A stretch of 64,000 nt of DNA from the NCBI GenBank assembly GCA_003167415.1, contig PMTF01000016.1, positions 148 through 64,147 of the forward strand. The letters are read 5' to 3'. Below the pieces are notes generated by a model that saw nothing but the letters and a program-made list of their open reading frames with translations, was not told the origin of the DNA and made no database searches. Below are positions 1-8,352 of this stretch, one piece after another. A program made the position numbers and the translations under genes. Position 1 is the first letter of the stretch. Each line of letters begins with the position of its first letter. The stretch is from Acidimicrobiaceae bacterium (GTDB taxonomy: Bacteria; Actinomycetota; Acidimicrobiia; Acidimicrobiales; RAAP-2).

Positions 1-672
1 CGCGGCATCGGCGCGGCCATCGCCGAGTGGTTCATCGCCCAAGGCGATCACGTCGTCGGACTCTCTCGTTCGGGCGAGTCACCGGCGGGCTGCGCCAAGA
101 GCTTCGCCGTCGACGTCGCGGACTCTTCGGCGGTGAACGAGGCCGTCAAATCAGCGATCGCCGAATTTGGTCCGGTGGAGGTCGCGGTCCTCAACGCCGG
201 GGTCACGAGAGACGGCCTGGCCATGCGCATGTCCGACGACCAATGGCGCGAGGTCCTCTCGACGGACCTCGACGGCGCCTTCTACGGCGCACGCGCGACG
301 ATGGCCTCCATGGTGCGCCACCGCGCCGGCTCGATCATCTTCATCGGATCGATCAGCCCCTTCGTGGGCGTGCCCGGCCAGGCGAACTACGCCGCGGCCA
401 AGGCCGGCCTCGTCGGGCTGGCCCGAGCGCTCGCCAAGGAAGTGGCCTCGCGCAACATCACGGTGAACGTCGTCGCCCCCGGGCTCATCGAGACCGACAT
501 GACCAACGACCTGGGCGCCGCCAGGGACGCCATGGCCGCCCTGATCCCCATGGACCGGATTGGCCAGCCGAGCGACGTCGCCGGGGTGGTCGGATTCCTC
601 GCCAGTAATGAGGCCCGTTACATCACCGGAGCCGTCATCGCGGTCGACGGTGGCCTCGCCATGGGTCTCTAG
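1..672 (+). CDS. fabG: 3-oxoacyl-ACP reductase FabG, 5' end cut off by window
   Basis: NADPH-dependent reduction of 3-oxoacyl-ACP in type II fatty acid synthesis (cytoplasm). The frame is open from base 1, and its first residues RGIGAAIAEWF are the end of the SDR cofactor motif TGxxRGIG, so only about 15-20 N-terminal residues lie outside the window. The SDR motifs follow in order: NAG (LNAGVTRDG), the catalytic Ser in GSIS, the YxxxK pair in YAAAKAG, and a C-terminal substrate loop ending GLAMGL. An ACP gene and a KAS II gene follow on the same strand, which supports a fatty-acid rather than a general SDR role. Confident family call. Confidence 0.92.
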   Translation, partial: RGIGAAIAEWFIAQGDHVVGLSRSGESPAGCAKSFAVDVADSSAVNEAVKSAIAEFGPVEVAVLNAGVTRDGLAMRMSDDQWREVLSTDLDGAFYGARATMASMVRHRAGSIIFIGSISPFVGVPGQANYAAAKAGLVGLARALAKEVASRNITVNVVAPGLIETDMTNDLGAARDAMAALIPMDRIGQPSDVAGVVGFLASNEARYITGAVIAVDGGLAMGL

Positions 673-731
673 CTGACCGAAGCGGGGCGGCCGTTGAGTA
701 CCATGGAGCGACAGAAAAAAGGGGCACCTCC

Positions 732-971
732 ATGGACCGCAACGAAGCATTAAGTAAGTTCACCGACGCCGCCGTCGAAGTCTTGGCGGTCGACCCTTCC
801 AAGGTGACACTCGAGGCCTCTTTCAGTGACGACCTCGGCGCCGACAGCCTCGACCTGGTCGAACTGGTCATGGCGCTCGAAGAGACCTTCGACATCGAAG
901 TCGCCGAAGATGAACTGAAGGACATTCACACGGTCGGCGAAGCCTTCGAACTGATCTACGCCAAGCTGTAG
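732..971 (+). CDS. acpP: acyl carrier protein
   Basis: 79-residue acidic carrier of acyl chains for FAS II. The 4'-phosphopantetheine attachment serine is in GADSLD at about residue 37, the classic DSL motif, followed by the helix II consensus LVELVMALEETFDIEV. A GGGG-containing purine stretch sits 6-12 bases before the ATG. Its last base is shared with the GTG start of fabF, so the two are probably translationally coupled. Length and composition are standard for AcpP. Confidence 0.95.
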   Translation: MDRNEALSKFTDAAVEVLAVDPSKVTLEASFSDDLGADSLDLVELVMALEETFDIEVAEDELKDIHTVGEAFELIYAKL

Positions 972-2170
972 TGCGCGTCGCGGTCACTCCTTCGGGTCCA
1001 GTTCCGGGTTACCGGGTCGCCGTCACGGGCTCTGGCGCGATCACTTGCGCCGGGGTCGGGGTCGAGGCACTCTGGAGCGCCCTCCAGAAGGACACGGCAC
1101 CACCGAGCAAACGCATCGCGCCCTTTGACGCGACGCACATCGGTGGACCGAAAGAGTTGCGTCGCTTCGACCCGTTCTCGCTCTACGCGCTGATGGCGGC
1201 CGACGAAGCGTGGAACCAGAGCGGCCTAACCGGTCCGCTCGTTGACGCCGGTAGCATCGTCACCACGGGCATCGGCGGACTCCAGACCGTTCTCGAACAG
1301 TTCCGCGTTCTCTCTGAGAAAGGTCCCGACCGCGTCTCGCCGTTCATGGTGCCCATGATGATGCCCAACGCCGCCACTGCCGCCGTCTCGATGCGCTTCG
1401 GACTCGGAGGCCCCTGTGAAACCGTAACGACCGCCTGCGCGGCCGGCACCCACGCGATTGGCAACGCCGCGAGACTGGTCGCCACCGGGCGAAGCACCGT
1501 GGCGGTCGCCGGCGGCGCCGAAGCGGTGATGGTCGAGATCGCCGAGGCCGGCTTCCGCAACATGACGGCACTCAGCAACACCGAATTCTCTCGTCCCTTC
1601 GACATCGAGCGCGACGGATTCGTCATGGGCGAGGGCGCGGGCATCTTGATCCTGGAAGAGTGGGAGCACGCCATCGCGCGCGGCGCCACTATCTACGCCG
1701 AAGTCCTGGGCGCCGCCTCCACCGCCGACGCGCACCACATCACCGCGCCGGACCCCTCGGGACACGGCGCGATTCGCTGCATGGAATTAGCGCTCGAGGA
1801 CGCGGGCGTCACGGCGAGCGAGGTCTCGCACATCAACGCGCACGGCACGTCGACGCCGCTCAATGACCTGGCCGAGTCGGTGGCCGTTCACGCGGTCTTC
1901 GGCGATGACCCTCCTCCGGTGACATCAATCAAAGGTCACCTCGGTCATTCACTGGCCGCGGCCGGCGCCCTCGAGGGCGTCGTCTCGGTCCTCACCTTGG
2001 TCAACCAGTTGATTCCGCCGACCGCGGGCACCACCAAGGTCGACCCCGACGTCGGACTCGACGTGGTCATCGGAGAGGCGCGCGCAGCGAACGTCGAAGT
2101 GGTGCTGTCGAACTCCTTCGGCTTCGGCGGCCACAACGGCAGCGTCGTCTTTCGACGCTTTCACGCCTAG
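971..2170 (+). CDS. fabF: 3-oxoacyl-ACP synthase II (KAS II)
   Basis: Condenses malonyl-ACP with acyl-ACP in fatty-acid elongation. 399 residues, normal for FabF (about 410). The catalytic cysteine is C156 in [12 protein letters not shown]. The two histidines lie in [11 protein letters not shown] and [12 protein letters not shown], and the C-terminal GFGGHN glycine loop is present. The start is a GTG that overlaps the acpP stop by one base. With fabG and acpP it forms a FAS II cluster; the enoyl reductase is not here but at 44032-44811. No FabH or FabD gene is seen in the window. Confidence 0.95.
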   Translation: MRVAVTPSGPVPGYRVAVTGSGAITCAGVGVEALWSALQKDTAPPSKRIAPFDATHIGGPKELRRFDPFSLYALMAADEAWNQSGLTGPLVDAGSIVTTGIGGLQTVLEQFRVLSEKGPDRVSPFMVPMMMPNAATAAVSMRFGLGGPCETVTTACAAGTHAIGNAARLVATGRSTVAVAGGAEAVMVEIAEAGFRNMTALSNTEFSRPFDIERDGFVMGEGAGILILEEWEHAIARGATIYAEVLGAASTADAHHITAPDPSGHGAIRCMELALEDAGVTASEVSHINAHGTSTPLNDLAESVAVHAVFGDDPPPVTSIKGHLGHSLAAAGALEGVVSVLTLVNQLIPPTAGTTKVDPDVGLDVVIGEARAANVEVVLSNSFGFGGHNGSVVFRRFHA

Positions 2171-2225
2171 ACGACAACGAGCCGCGGGCGCATTTTCGCA
2201 GACGGTTCTACCCACGGGGGGTTGT

Positions 2226-2891
2226 CTACATCGGCCATTCGTCGTGGTGGCGTTCCACGTACGCGTTGTCAAAGGCCCATCGCGCGTTGGCGATGAACTG
2301 TCCTAGGAGGACGGGATCCTTCTCGCCTACCGATTTTTCGACGCCGGCGCGTACGTCAACACCCCAGACCGGGTAGTTCTGCACGATGTCCACCACGTTG
2401 GAGGGCGTCAGCCCACCGGAGGCGATCATCGGGGTTCGCACCTCGCGGTCACCGAACAGCTCCAGACAGTCCATCAGTGAATAGTGGTCATCGGATTCGG
2501 GCACCACGAGGTAGTCGACGCCCGAGAGGGCGGCCACCAAGTCGTGATTGGCCGTGCTGGGCAGGCTTCGCAACACGGTGTTGACGCGCTCGGACACGTA
2601 GGTGAGCTCTTCCTTCGCGATCGTGCCGTCGATTTGAACCGCCGAAAGTCCGAGCGTGTTGGCGATCTCCACGATGCGCTGGGGCATCTCGTTGCGAAAG
2701 ACCCCCACCGATATCGCGCCCACCGGGAGACGGCGAACAATATCGTGCGCGGCGTTGACCGAGATCTGGCGCGGCGTCGGACCGAAGTCGAAACCGATGG
2801 CGCTCGCCCCGAGCCCGATGGAGAACAGTGCGTCGTCTTCGGTGGTAACGCCGGAGACCTTGATGAAGATGCCGTCTGTAAGCAACCGCAC
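2226..2891 (-). CDS. TrpF-like TIM-barrel protein lacking the catalytic Cys
   Basis: 221 residues if started at GTG 2891, which has a perfect AAGGAG 5 bases upstream. A longer frame to GTG 2939 exists but adds residues outside the family fold. The fold resembles phosphoribosylanthranilate isomerase: KVSGVT near the N-terminus, GASAIGFDFGPTPRQIS, VGVF, ASGGLTPSNV and GVDVRAGVE with GEKD. In true TrpF the first motif is KxCG with Cys as general base; here it is Ser (residue 13). The general-acid Asp region (usually LLD followed by GGTG) reads LVVPESDD with no GGTG, and QLHG is QIDG. The TrpF reaction is therefore doubtful. It lies directly downstream of tnpB and convergent to fabF. Confidence 0.7.
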   Translation of the reverse strand: MRLLTDGIFIKVSGVTTEDDALFSIGLGASAIGFDFGPTPRQISVNAAHDIVRRLPVGAISVGVFRNEMPQRIVEIANTLGLSAVQIDGTIAKEELTYVSERVNTVLRSLPSTANHDLVAALSGVDYLVVPESDDHYSLMDCLELFGDREVRTPMIASGGLTPSNVVDIVQNYPVWGVDVRAGVEKSVGEKDPVLLGQFIANARWAFDNAYVERHHDEWPM

Positions 2892-2929
2892 TTGTCGACT
2901 CCTTGGCCGTTGCAGCCGAGTGATCTCCA

Positions 2930-2987
2930 GTGAGTCCACTCACGTTGCCCTCCTCACGGAGTTGTTCGGTCTAAAAGACTCTAGACC
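2930..2987 (-). ncRNA. candidate 3' part of a TnpB guide RNA (reRNA/omegaRNA)
   Basis: On the minus strand the end of tnpB contains three adjacent stem-loops: GGTCTA/TAGACC arms at 2968-2987 with an 8-base loop; CTCC-GTGA-GGAG within 2949-2961; and a 14-base palindrome GTGAGT-CC-ACTCAC at 2930-2943 that spans the tnpB stop codon. TnpB guide RNAs are known to derive from the 3' end of the tnpB transcript and the right end of the element, with the guide taken from flanking DNA. The hairpins are seen in the sequence; the RNA itself is inferred and its exact ends are not determined. Confidence 0.3.
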
Positions 2988-4304
2988 TCCCTTGCGCGTG
3001 TCTTCGCCAGCCGCTGAGTGAGACTCAGTCTGATGCTCGGCTCCACGCTTCACCGGGGCTCCAACTGAACCCAGGCTCGCCCATCTGGCGAGGTTTATAG
3101 CTGCGTTGTCGTCACGCTGGTGTGAAGAAGAACATTCCTCACAGTTCCATTGCTCGGACCAGCCAATGTCCTGCACGTGACCACAGTCGTGGCACGTTTT
3201 TGAAGAAGGAAAGAACCGGTCAGCTTCGATCAAGGTGGACCCGTACCAGGGGCACTTGTAGCGAAGCTGACGGCGGATCTCACCAAGGGCTGCGTCAGAA
3301 AGCCCGCGCCGGCGCGAACGCGCGCCGGGAAGACTTTTCTGCTTCAGCATCGCCGACGCGTCCAAGCCCTCGACCACAATCACGCCGTGGGTCTTGGCGA
3401 GATTCGTGGTGAAGACGTGGAACGTGTGCTGGCGAATAAGGGCCGCATCTGCATAGAGACGGGCAATCTTTTGTGTGGCCACCAGGTACTGGCGCGAACC
3501 GCGTGTGCGTCGACTCCGTTGGCGCTGAAGTAGGCGTAGTTCCTTCAAACGACCCTCCAGAGCTCGAGGGTTGGCGAGTTCAGCGATCACCGTGTCAACT
3601 GTGGCGACTGTCGCCAGACGTCGCACGCCGACGTCGACGCCGACTACAGAATCGGGTTGAGAGACGCCGGCTTGTTGAGGACGAACGATCGACACCCGCA
3701 CCGCCGCGATGATCCGGTCCCCGTGTCGCGAGACGGTGACCCCCAACACCTTCGCTCGATCCAGGACAATCAAGCGCTCTAGGCGCCGAGTGTTTTCGTG
3801 AGTGCGGATTGTCCCGAGCACAGGCAGCGTGAGGTGTCGTCGATCGGATTCGAGCCGCATCGCGCCAGTCGTAAAGGAGAATCGATCTCGGTCGCGGCCG
3901 CGCTTTTTGAACCGAGGAAATCCAACGGGCTGACCGGCAATCATCCCCTTGCGCGACTTCTGCCATCGCCAGTAAGCGTCGTTGGCGCCACGCACGCCGT
4001 CGGCGAAGACCTCCTTCGAGATGTCGGTCCACCAGACCTCGCCTGTTTCGTCGTTGGCGCACACCGTGTTCTTCTCGGTGTTCCATTGCTTTCGCAAGCT
4101 GTAGAAGGACGGCGCGGTCGTTGATTCGCACGTGGCGCGGTGATGCTCGATGGAGTCCTTTATCTGGGAAAGAGCCCAATTAAAGGCGAAGCGGCGAGCG
4201 CCGAAAAACCGGTTGATCAACACCATCTGTTCGTCGGTGGGATCGAGGGCGAAGGAAAAGCCTTGGACGACCCGGCCTTCGGGTGGTTGGTACTTACTCG
4301 GCAC
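2940..4304 (-). CDS. tnpB: TnpB, IS200/IS605-IS607-type RNA-guided nuclease
   Basis: 454 residues, GTG start with AGAGG upstream. Order of parts: N-terminal HTH/wedge region (FSFALDPTDEQ, FNWAL), RuvC I with D224 in VGVDVGVRRLATV, RuvC II with E312 in IVVEGLDASAM, a zinc ribbon with C371/C374 and C388/C391, and RuvC III with D398 in RDDNAAINLARW. All three acidic RuvC residues and four zinc ligands are present, so nuclease activity is plausible. No TnpA (Y1 or serine recombinase) lies next to it, so this is a lone tnpB or an element needing a transposase in trans. It sits between ygfZ and the TrpF-like gene, 48 bases from the latter's start. Confidence 0.92.
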   Translation of the reverse strand: MPSKYQPPEGRVVQGFSFALDPTDEQMVLINRFFGARRFAFNWALSQIKDSIEHHRATCESTTAPSFYSLRKQWNTEKNTVCANDETGEVWWTDISKEVFADGVRGANDAYWRWQKSRKGMIAGQPVGFPRFKKRGRDRDRFSFTTGAMRLESDRRHLTLPVLGTIRTHENTRRLERLIVLDRAKVLGVTVSRHGDRIIAAVRVSIVRPQQAGVSQPDSVVGVDVGVRRLATVATVDTVIAELANPRALEGRLKELRLLQRQRSRRTRGSRQYLVATQKIARLYADAALIRQHTFHVFTTNLAKTHGVIVVEGLDASAMLKQKSLPGARSRRRGLSDAALGEIRRQLRYKCPWYGSTLIEADRFFPSSKTCHDCGHVQDIGWSEQWNCEECSSSHQRDDNAAINLARWASLGSVGAPVKRGAEHQTESHSAAGEDTRKGGLESFRPNNSVRRAT

Positions 4305-4617
4305 GGCCTATGACCTCTGCTGACGTGTCGTGTGCCTCCGCATTGAGAGCACACGCCGCCTTATGGATGGCACCACGGCTCCGCAGATGGGTGAGCGGCC
4401 GGCCACAGTGGTTTCGGCGTTCGCCTCCTCGCCCATTATGACTCGACCCAACTTCTGAGCGAGATCTGGTGGCTCTTCCTCACGAAACCGCTGACAGGAG
4501 GTCTGGGGGTGTTTTCCTTGGAGGCGAACCCACTTTCTCAAATGCATTGCCTCTGAGTCTTGTGCGCAGGTGTTACGTCAGTGGAACGCTCACGTTAATG
4601 GCTCGCACTGAGTGCTG
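4305..4617. other. gene-poor stretch upstream of tnpB, probable left flank of the element
   Basis: About 310 bases between the tnpB and ygfZ-like genes. A 79-codon minus-strand frame at 4308-4547 shows no recognisable family features and is probably chance. A short inverted repeat GCACT-G-AGTGC at 4605-4615 lies just past the stop of the ygfZ-like gene and could be a weak terminator, although no T-run follows. The left end of the TnpB element should lie here, but its exact boundary cannot be seen. Confidence 0.4.
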
Positions 4618-5316
4618 TTAGGCAATCTCCGCGACGTGCACGTCGACGGCGTGTTCGAACTCCTCTGATCCAAGCAGACTCCGGTGCGCGAATCCGAGCC
4701 CAACGACCGTTTCACCATCGTGCATCGACGATGTGAGTCCCGACACTCCGGCGGGACCTTTTGAAGTGAGTACGTCGGCAATGCGCGATTCGTTCGGACC
4801 GGTCGCTCGAACCATTCGCCAGGGCACGCTCGAGCCTCGCGCGTCGAGACGCCCAACCAACTCTTGTCCGGTGAAACAGCCCTTGGTGAAGGAGACCGCG
4901 GAAGTGACGAAGCCAGCGCCGAAACACTGAGGCGTCAGGCCTCGCGCGAACTCGGCCGCTCCGGGCAAGCCCGCGTCAATCTGTTCGCGCACCGTGTTGA
5001 AGGGTCCATGTTCACGTTCGACCAACTCCAGCGTGCACTGGGTGCGAAGGAGGAATCGTCGAAGACGCGCGAGGGCGACGTCACCGAGCACTCGTGGCAC
5101 CGCCAGGTCATAGCCGTCAGGTGTGGTCGAAACGTGACACGACGTGATGACGATACCGTCGGGCGCGAGCAGGAGCGCCCACGCGCCAGTCGTGCTCACC
5201 GTCGAGACGTCTTGACTTAACTGGCCCTGAAGGAAGGACTCGGCTTCGGGACCGCGCGCGACGATGCTCGACCAGCGAACGGTCGAATCGATGACGGTGT
5301 CGGAGGTTTCATTCAT
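4618..5316 (-). CDS. ygfZ: YgfZ/GcvT-type folate-binding protein
   Basis: 232 residues from ATG 5316 (an in-frame TTG lies just before it). The family signature KGCFTGQE is present at about residues 145-152. Its cysteine is the conserved YgfZ residue that distinguishes this group from GcvT aminomethyltransferases. N-terminal FLQGQLSQDV also matches. YgfZ homologues bind folate and help assembly or repair of some Fe-S proteins; that role is inferred from the family. The gene is divergent from a small unknown gene at 5374. The intergenic gap upstream is only 57 bases and must hold its promoter. Confidence 0.85.
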   Translation of the reverse strand: MNETSDTVIDSTVRWSSIVARGPEAESFLQGQLSQDVSTVSTTGAWALLLAPDGIVITSCHVSTTPDGYDLAVPRVLGDVALARLRRFLLRTQCTLELVEREHGPFNTVREQIDAGLPGAAEFARGLTPQCFGAGFVTSAVSFTKGCFTGQELVGRLDARGSSVPWRMVRATGPNESRIADVLTSKGPAGVSGLTSSMHDGETVVGLGFAHRSLLGSEEFEHAVDVHVAEIA

Positions 5317-5373
5317 CAACCATTACAGTATTCGCCAGCGCGCGAGACGCTCCCAATGCAAAGGACCACGTCG

Positions 5374-5562
5374 ATGAGCATGCAGAACGAATTGAACACC
5401 ATCACCTCGACGATGAACGATCTATCGCATCGCGTCACGGCACTCGTGGAGACCGAGGGCTCGGCCATGCCGCCGGACATCTACTCCGAACTCGTCGCGG
5501 CCGAGCGAACGCTCGGGGCGCTGCTTCGTCGTCTGAACCGCGTTGTCGGTCGAATCGCGTAG
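5374..5562 (+). CDS. small hypothetical protein (62 aa)
   Basis: Start chosen at ATG 5374 because AAAGGA lies 8 bases upstream; an earlier in-frame ATG at 5356 has no ribosome site. The product looks like one or two amphipathic helices (NELNTITSTMNDLSHRVTALVE, then ELVAAERTLGALLRRLNRVVG) separated by a Pro-containing turn, suggesting a small helical or coiled-coil protein. No family is recognised. It ends 20 bases before mshD and could be co-transcribed with it. Confidence 0.6.
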   Translation: MSMQNELNTITSTMNDLSHRVTALVETEGSAMPPDIYSELVAAERTLGALLRRLNRVVGRIA

Positions 5563-5582
5563 CGCGAAGGTAACCTGCGCTC

Positions 5583-6428
5583 ATGACCGATACGTGGCAA
5601 CGCAGCCACTCGCTGACGCCCGACCGTCGGCTGGAAGTCCTGAATCTCCTCAACCGCACCGAGACGCTATTGGGCCGCGAGGCCATCGATGAAGGTCGCC
5701 GTCGGATCGTCGTGCACGGGTGGCGAGCCGAACACTGGTTGCTGTATCACGAAGGTCTGCTCGTCAAGTACGCCATGGCGACGGGAACCAAGAACGCGAT
5801 CGTCGAAATGAGTGGCGGCGGCATCGACGAAGACCTCTTGCAGAATCTGCTGAAGTACCACGAGTCCCTCGACTGGTGGACCCGGGGCTCGATGGTGCCG
5901 GTCCATTCGCAGTGTCGGGTCGTTCGGACCTTGCAATTGATGCAGGTGGCCCTACCGGTGGCGACCGTCGACGTGCCCGAAGGCGCCACGCTGCGCAACT
6001 ACGAGCCCGGGCGCGACGAAGACGCCTGGCTCGAACAGAACAACGCCGCCTTCGCCGATCATCCGGAGCAAGGCGCCTGGCTGCGTTCGGACCTCGAAGA
6101 GCGCACGAGCGAACCGTGGTTCGACCCTTCGGGATTCTTGCTGTTGGAGATCGACGGACGGCTCGCAGCGTCGTGCTGGACCAAGGTCCACGAACTGCAC
6201 CCGGACCGCTTCGGAGAGATCTACATCATCTCGGTGCACCCGGACTTTCAGGGACGCAATCTCGGACGCGTCATGGTCACCCAGGGTCTCGACGTTCTTC
6301 GAAAGAAGGGGGTCTCCACGGCGATCCTCTTCGTCGAACAATCGAACGCCGGAGCAGTCGCGCTGTACGAATCACTCGGATTCAAGGTCGAACGCGACGA
6401 CCGCCTGTTGCATTTTCACCGCAACTAG
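5583..6428 (+). CDS. mshD: mycothiol synthase (MshD)
   Basis: Acetylates Cys-GlcN-Ins with acetyl-CoA, the last step of mycothiol synthesis. 281 residues with two GNAT-type domains, as in MshD. Family hallmarks in the C-terminal half: NNAAFADHPEQGAW, CWTKVHELHP, GEIYIISVHPDFQGRNLGR (acetyl-CoA loop) and NAGAVALYESLGF. Slightly short compared with about 300 residues in mycobacteria. The partner gene mshC is at 42220-43341 in the same window. The 3' end overlaps the end of the convergent VIT1-like gene by 4 bases. Confidence 0.93.
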   Translation: MTDTWQRSHSLTPDRRLEVLNLLNRTETLLGREAIDEGRRRIVVHGWRAEHWLLYHEGLLVKYAMATGTKNAIVEMSGGGIDEDLLQNLLKYHESLDWWTRGSMVPVHSQCRVVRTLQLMQVALPVATVDVPEGATLRNYEPGRDEDAWLEQNNAAFADHPEQGAWLRSDLEERTSEPWFDPSGFLLLEIDGRLAASCWTKVHELHPDRFGEIYIISVHPDFQGRNLGRVMVTQGLDVLRKKGVSTAILFVEQSNAGAVALYESLGFKVERDDRLLHFHRN

Positions 6429-7126
6429 TGCACGCCGACGAGTCGGCCAATCCCGAAGGTGACGGCCGCGGCGAACGCGCCCACGAGGACTTGACGAAGC
6501 GCCCATTTGAAGATGCCGTTGCGCGTGAACCAGCCGATCACTCCCCCGACGATCGCGGCAGCAATGACGGCCAGCACGATCGACCACACGATCGGATTGC
6601 CCTTAGACGTCAAAAGCCACGGCAGGAGCGGAATGAAGGCGCCGATCGCGAAGGAGAACAGTGATGAGATCGCCGCGCCCCACGGAGAGCCGGTCGTTGA
6701 AGGATCGACGCCCAACTCTTCGCGTGCGTGCGTGCGTAGGGCCATCTCCGGGTCACGCATGAGGTCTTCGGAGAGACGGCCCGCCAGTTCCACTTCGATG
6801 CCGCGTGCAACAAATAGTTGACGAAGCTCTTCCTGCTCTTGCACGGGCGAGTCCTCGATCGACTTGCGTTCGACGCCGATCTCGTATTCGAGCAGCTCCT
6901 TTTGCGCGCGCACCGAGATGTACTCGCCACTCGCCATCGAAAAGCCTCCGGCGACGAGTCCCGCGAGACCGGCCAGTCGAACGATGTTGTGACCGGGACT
7001 GGCACCGGCGAAACCGAGGATCAACGAAGCGTTGGTGACGAGGCCGTCGCTCACTCCAAAGACTGAGGCGCGATACCAACTCCCGGCGACGTTTCGGTGT
7101 TTCTCCGGGTGGAAGGTTTGACTCAC
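6425..7126 (-). CDS. VIT1/CCC1-family transporter
   Basis: 233-residue membrane protein of the family that moves Fe2+ or Mn2+ out of the cytosol. N-terminal motif GVSDGLVTNASLILGFAGA and the following GLVAGGFSMASGEYISVRAQKE are strongly diagnostic. A cytoplasmic acidic helical region (residues ~75-145, with EQEELRQLF and DPEMALRTHAREELG) corresponds to the metal-binding domain, then three more membrane helices. GTG start. It is transcribed away from the MaoC gene, with 75 bases between them. The exact metal cannot be told. Confidence 0.88.
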   Translation of the reverse strand: MSQTFHPEKHRNVAGSWYRASVFGVSDGLVTNASLILGFAGASPGHNIVRLAGLAGLVAGGFSMASGEYISVRAQKELLEYEIGVERKSIEDSPVQEQEELRQLFVARGIEVELAGRLSEDLMRDPEMALRTHAREELGVDPSTTGSPWGAAISSLFSFAIGAFIPLLPWLLTSKGNPIVWSIVLAVIAAAIVGGVIGWFTRNGIFKWALRQVLVGAFAAAVTFGIGRLVGVH

Positions 7127-7178
7127 CGCCCAATCCTACGGCTCGGCATCGTCTGTTGGTCTGAAGAGTCGATTGTCT

Positions 7179-7190
7179 AGAGTTGACTCT
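7179..7190. promoter_or_regulatory. short inverted repeat in divergent promoter region
   Basis: AGAGT-TG-ACTCT is a perfect 5-bp inverted repeat immediately before the GGAGG ribosome site of the MaoC gene, in the 75-base gap between two divergent genes. Its position suits an operator, but no cognate regulator is adjacent. Confidence 0.2.
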
Positions 7191-7201
7191 GGAGGTTTTC
7201 T

Positions 7202-7657
7202 ATGACGACACACGTGAAGAGCATCGAAGAGTTGACAGCACTCGTCGGCACGCACCTCGGATTCAGCGAGTACCGAACCGTGACCCAAGAACAAGTGAAC
7301 CTGTTCGCCGACGCCACCGGTGACCACCAATGGATTCACGTCGATCCCGAACGAGCCAAGGCCGGACCGTTCGGCGGACCGATTGCTCACGGGTACCTCA
7401 CGCTTTCGTTGATTCCCGTCCTGCTCGGGGGTGTCATGAAGGTCGACGGCGTCGCGATGGGCGTCAACTACGGCACCAACAAGGTCCGCTTCACCAGTCC
7501 CGTGCCGGTCGGATCGGAGATCCGCGCCGGCGCCACCTTGGCGTCGGTCGACGAGGTCGCCGGCGGCGTGCAAGTCGCGCTCGACGCCGTGGTCGAAGTG
7601 AAGGACGCCCCCAAGCCATCGTGCGTCGCGCAAGTGGTCTTTCGCTACTACCGCTGA
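7202..7657 (+). CDS. MaoC-like (R)-specific enoyl-CoA hydratase
   Basis: 151 residues, single hot-dog fold. The hydratase-2 motif is clear: DATGDHQWIHVDPERAKAG with catalytic Asp/His, then FGGPIAHGYLTLSLIP. It hydrates trans-2-enoyl-CoA or a related acyl-thioester; the substrate is unknown. A strong GGAGG ribosome site lies 6 bases before the ATG. Followed 5 bases later by menG, but no functional link to menaquinone synthesis is implied by the family. Confidence 0.88.
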   Translation: MTTHVKSIEELTALVGTHLGFSEYRTVTQEQVNLFADATGDHQWIHVDPERAKAGPFGGPIAHGYLTLSLIPVLLGGVMKVDGVAMGVNYGTNKVRFTSPVPVGSEIRAGATLASVDEVAGGVQVALDAVVEVKDAPKPSCVAQVVFRYYR

Positions 7658-7662
7658 GTCCT

Positions 7663-8352
7663 TTGTCCACTCCCCTCCCCCAAGGCGAAGAAAAGACCCG
7701 TCAGGTCCGAGTGATGTTCGACGCCATAGCGTCGCGCTACGAATTGGTCAACAAACTGATGACCTTCGGCCTCGACACGCGCTGGCGTCGTCGCGCGGTC
7801 GCCGACCTTCGCCTGCCGCGCTCGAGCGTGGTCCTCGACGTCGCCGCGGGCACCGGTGACTTCACGCGAGAACTCGCCCGACAAGGTCATCGAGCGGTCG
7901 CTACCGACCTGAGCTTCGGAATGCTACGGGCCGGCAAGCTGATAGACCAGCGCGTCCAGGCCGACGCGTCGGCGCTCCCGTTTCGAACGGGCGGATTCGA
8001 CGGCGTGACCTGTGGCTACGCGCTGCGCAATTTCAGTGACCTGGCGGCCACCTTTGACGAGATGGCCCGCGTCATTCGTCCCGGGGGGAGGTTGTCGCTC
8101 CTCGAGGTCTGCGAACCTCGATCGGGACTCTGGCGCGCCGGATTCCGCGTGTGGTTTCGACGCGTCGTGCCCTTCATTGGATCACTGGTCTCGGACCGGG
8201 CCGCCTATCACTACCTTCCCGAGTCCACGGCGTACCTGCCCGCGAGCGAAGAGATCGTTCGGATGTTGAACCGTTCCGGCTTCGCCGCGGTCAATCATCG
8301 TCGGGTCATGGGCGGACTCAGTCAACAGTTCATCGCGACGAGATCGTCGTGA
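7663..8352 (+). CDS. menG: demethylmenaquinone methyltransferase (MenG/UbiE)
   Basis: SAM-dependent methylation of demethylmenaquinone, last step of menaquinone synthesis. Motifs: VRVMFDAIASRYELVNKLMTFGLD at the N-terminus, SAM loop LDVAAGTGDFT, CGYALRNFSD, and the UbiE signature around YHYLPESTAYLP. TTG 7663 gives 229 residues, the normal family length, and keeps the conserved N-terminus; ATG 7714 or GTG 7711 would cut into it. No strong ribosome site precedes the TTG, so coupling to the gene before is likely. Its stop overlaps the menF start by 4 bases. Confidence 0.9.
   Translation: MSTPLPQGEEKTRQVRVMFDAIASRYELVNKLMTFGLDTRWRRRAVADLRLPRSSVVLDVAAGTGDFTRELARQGHRAVATDLSFGMLRAGKLIDQRVQADASALPFRTGGFDGVTCGYALRNFSDLAATFDEMARVIRPGGRLSLLEVCEPRSGLWRAGFRVWFRRVVPFIGSLVSDRAAYHYLPESTAYLPASEEIVRMLNRSGFAAVNHRRVMGGLSQQFIATRSS

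Noticed and set aside
4308-4547. 79-codon minus-strand frame upstream of tnpB considered as a TnpA or accessory gene
   Set aside because: Too short for a Y1 or serine transposase and lacks HUH or resolvase motifs.
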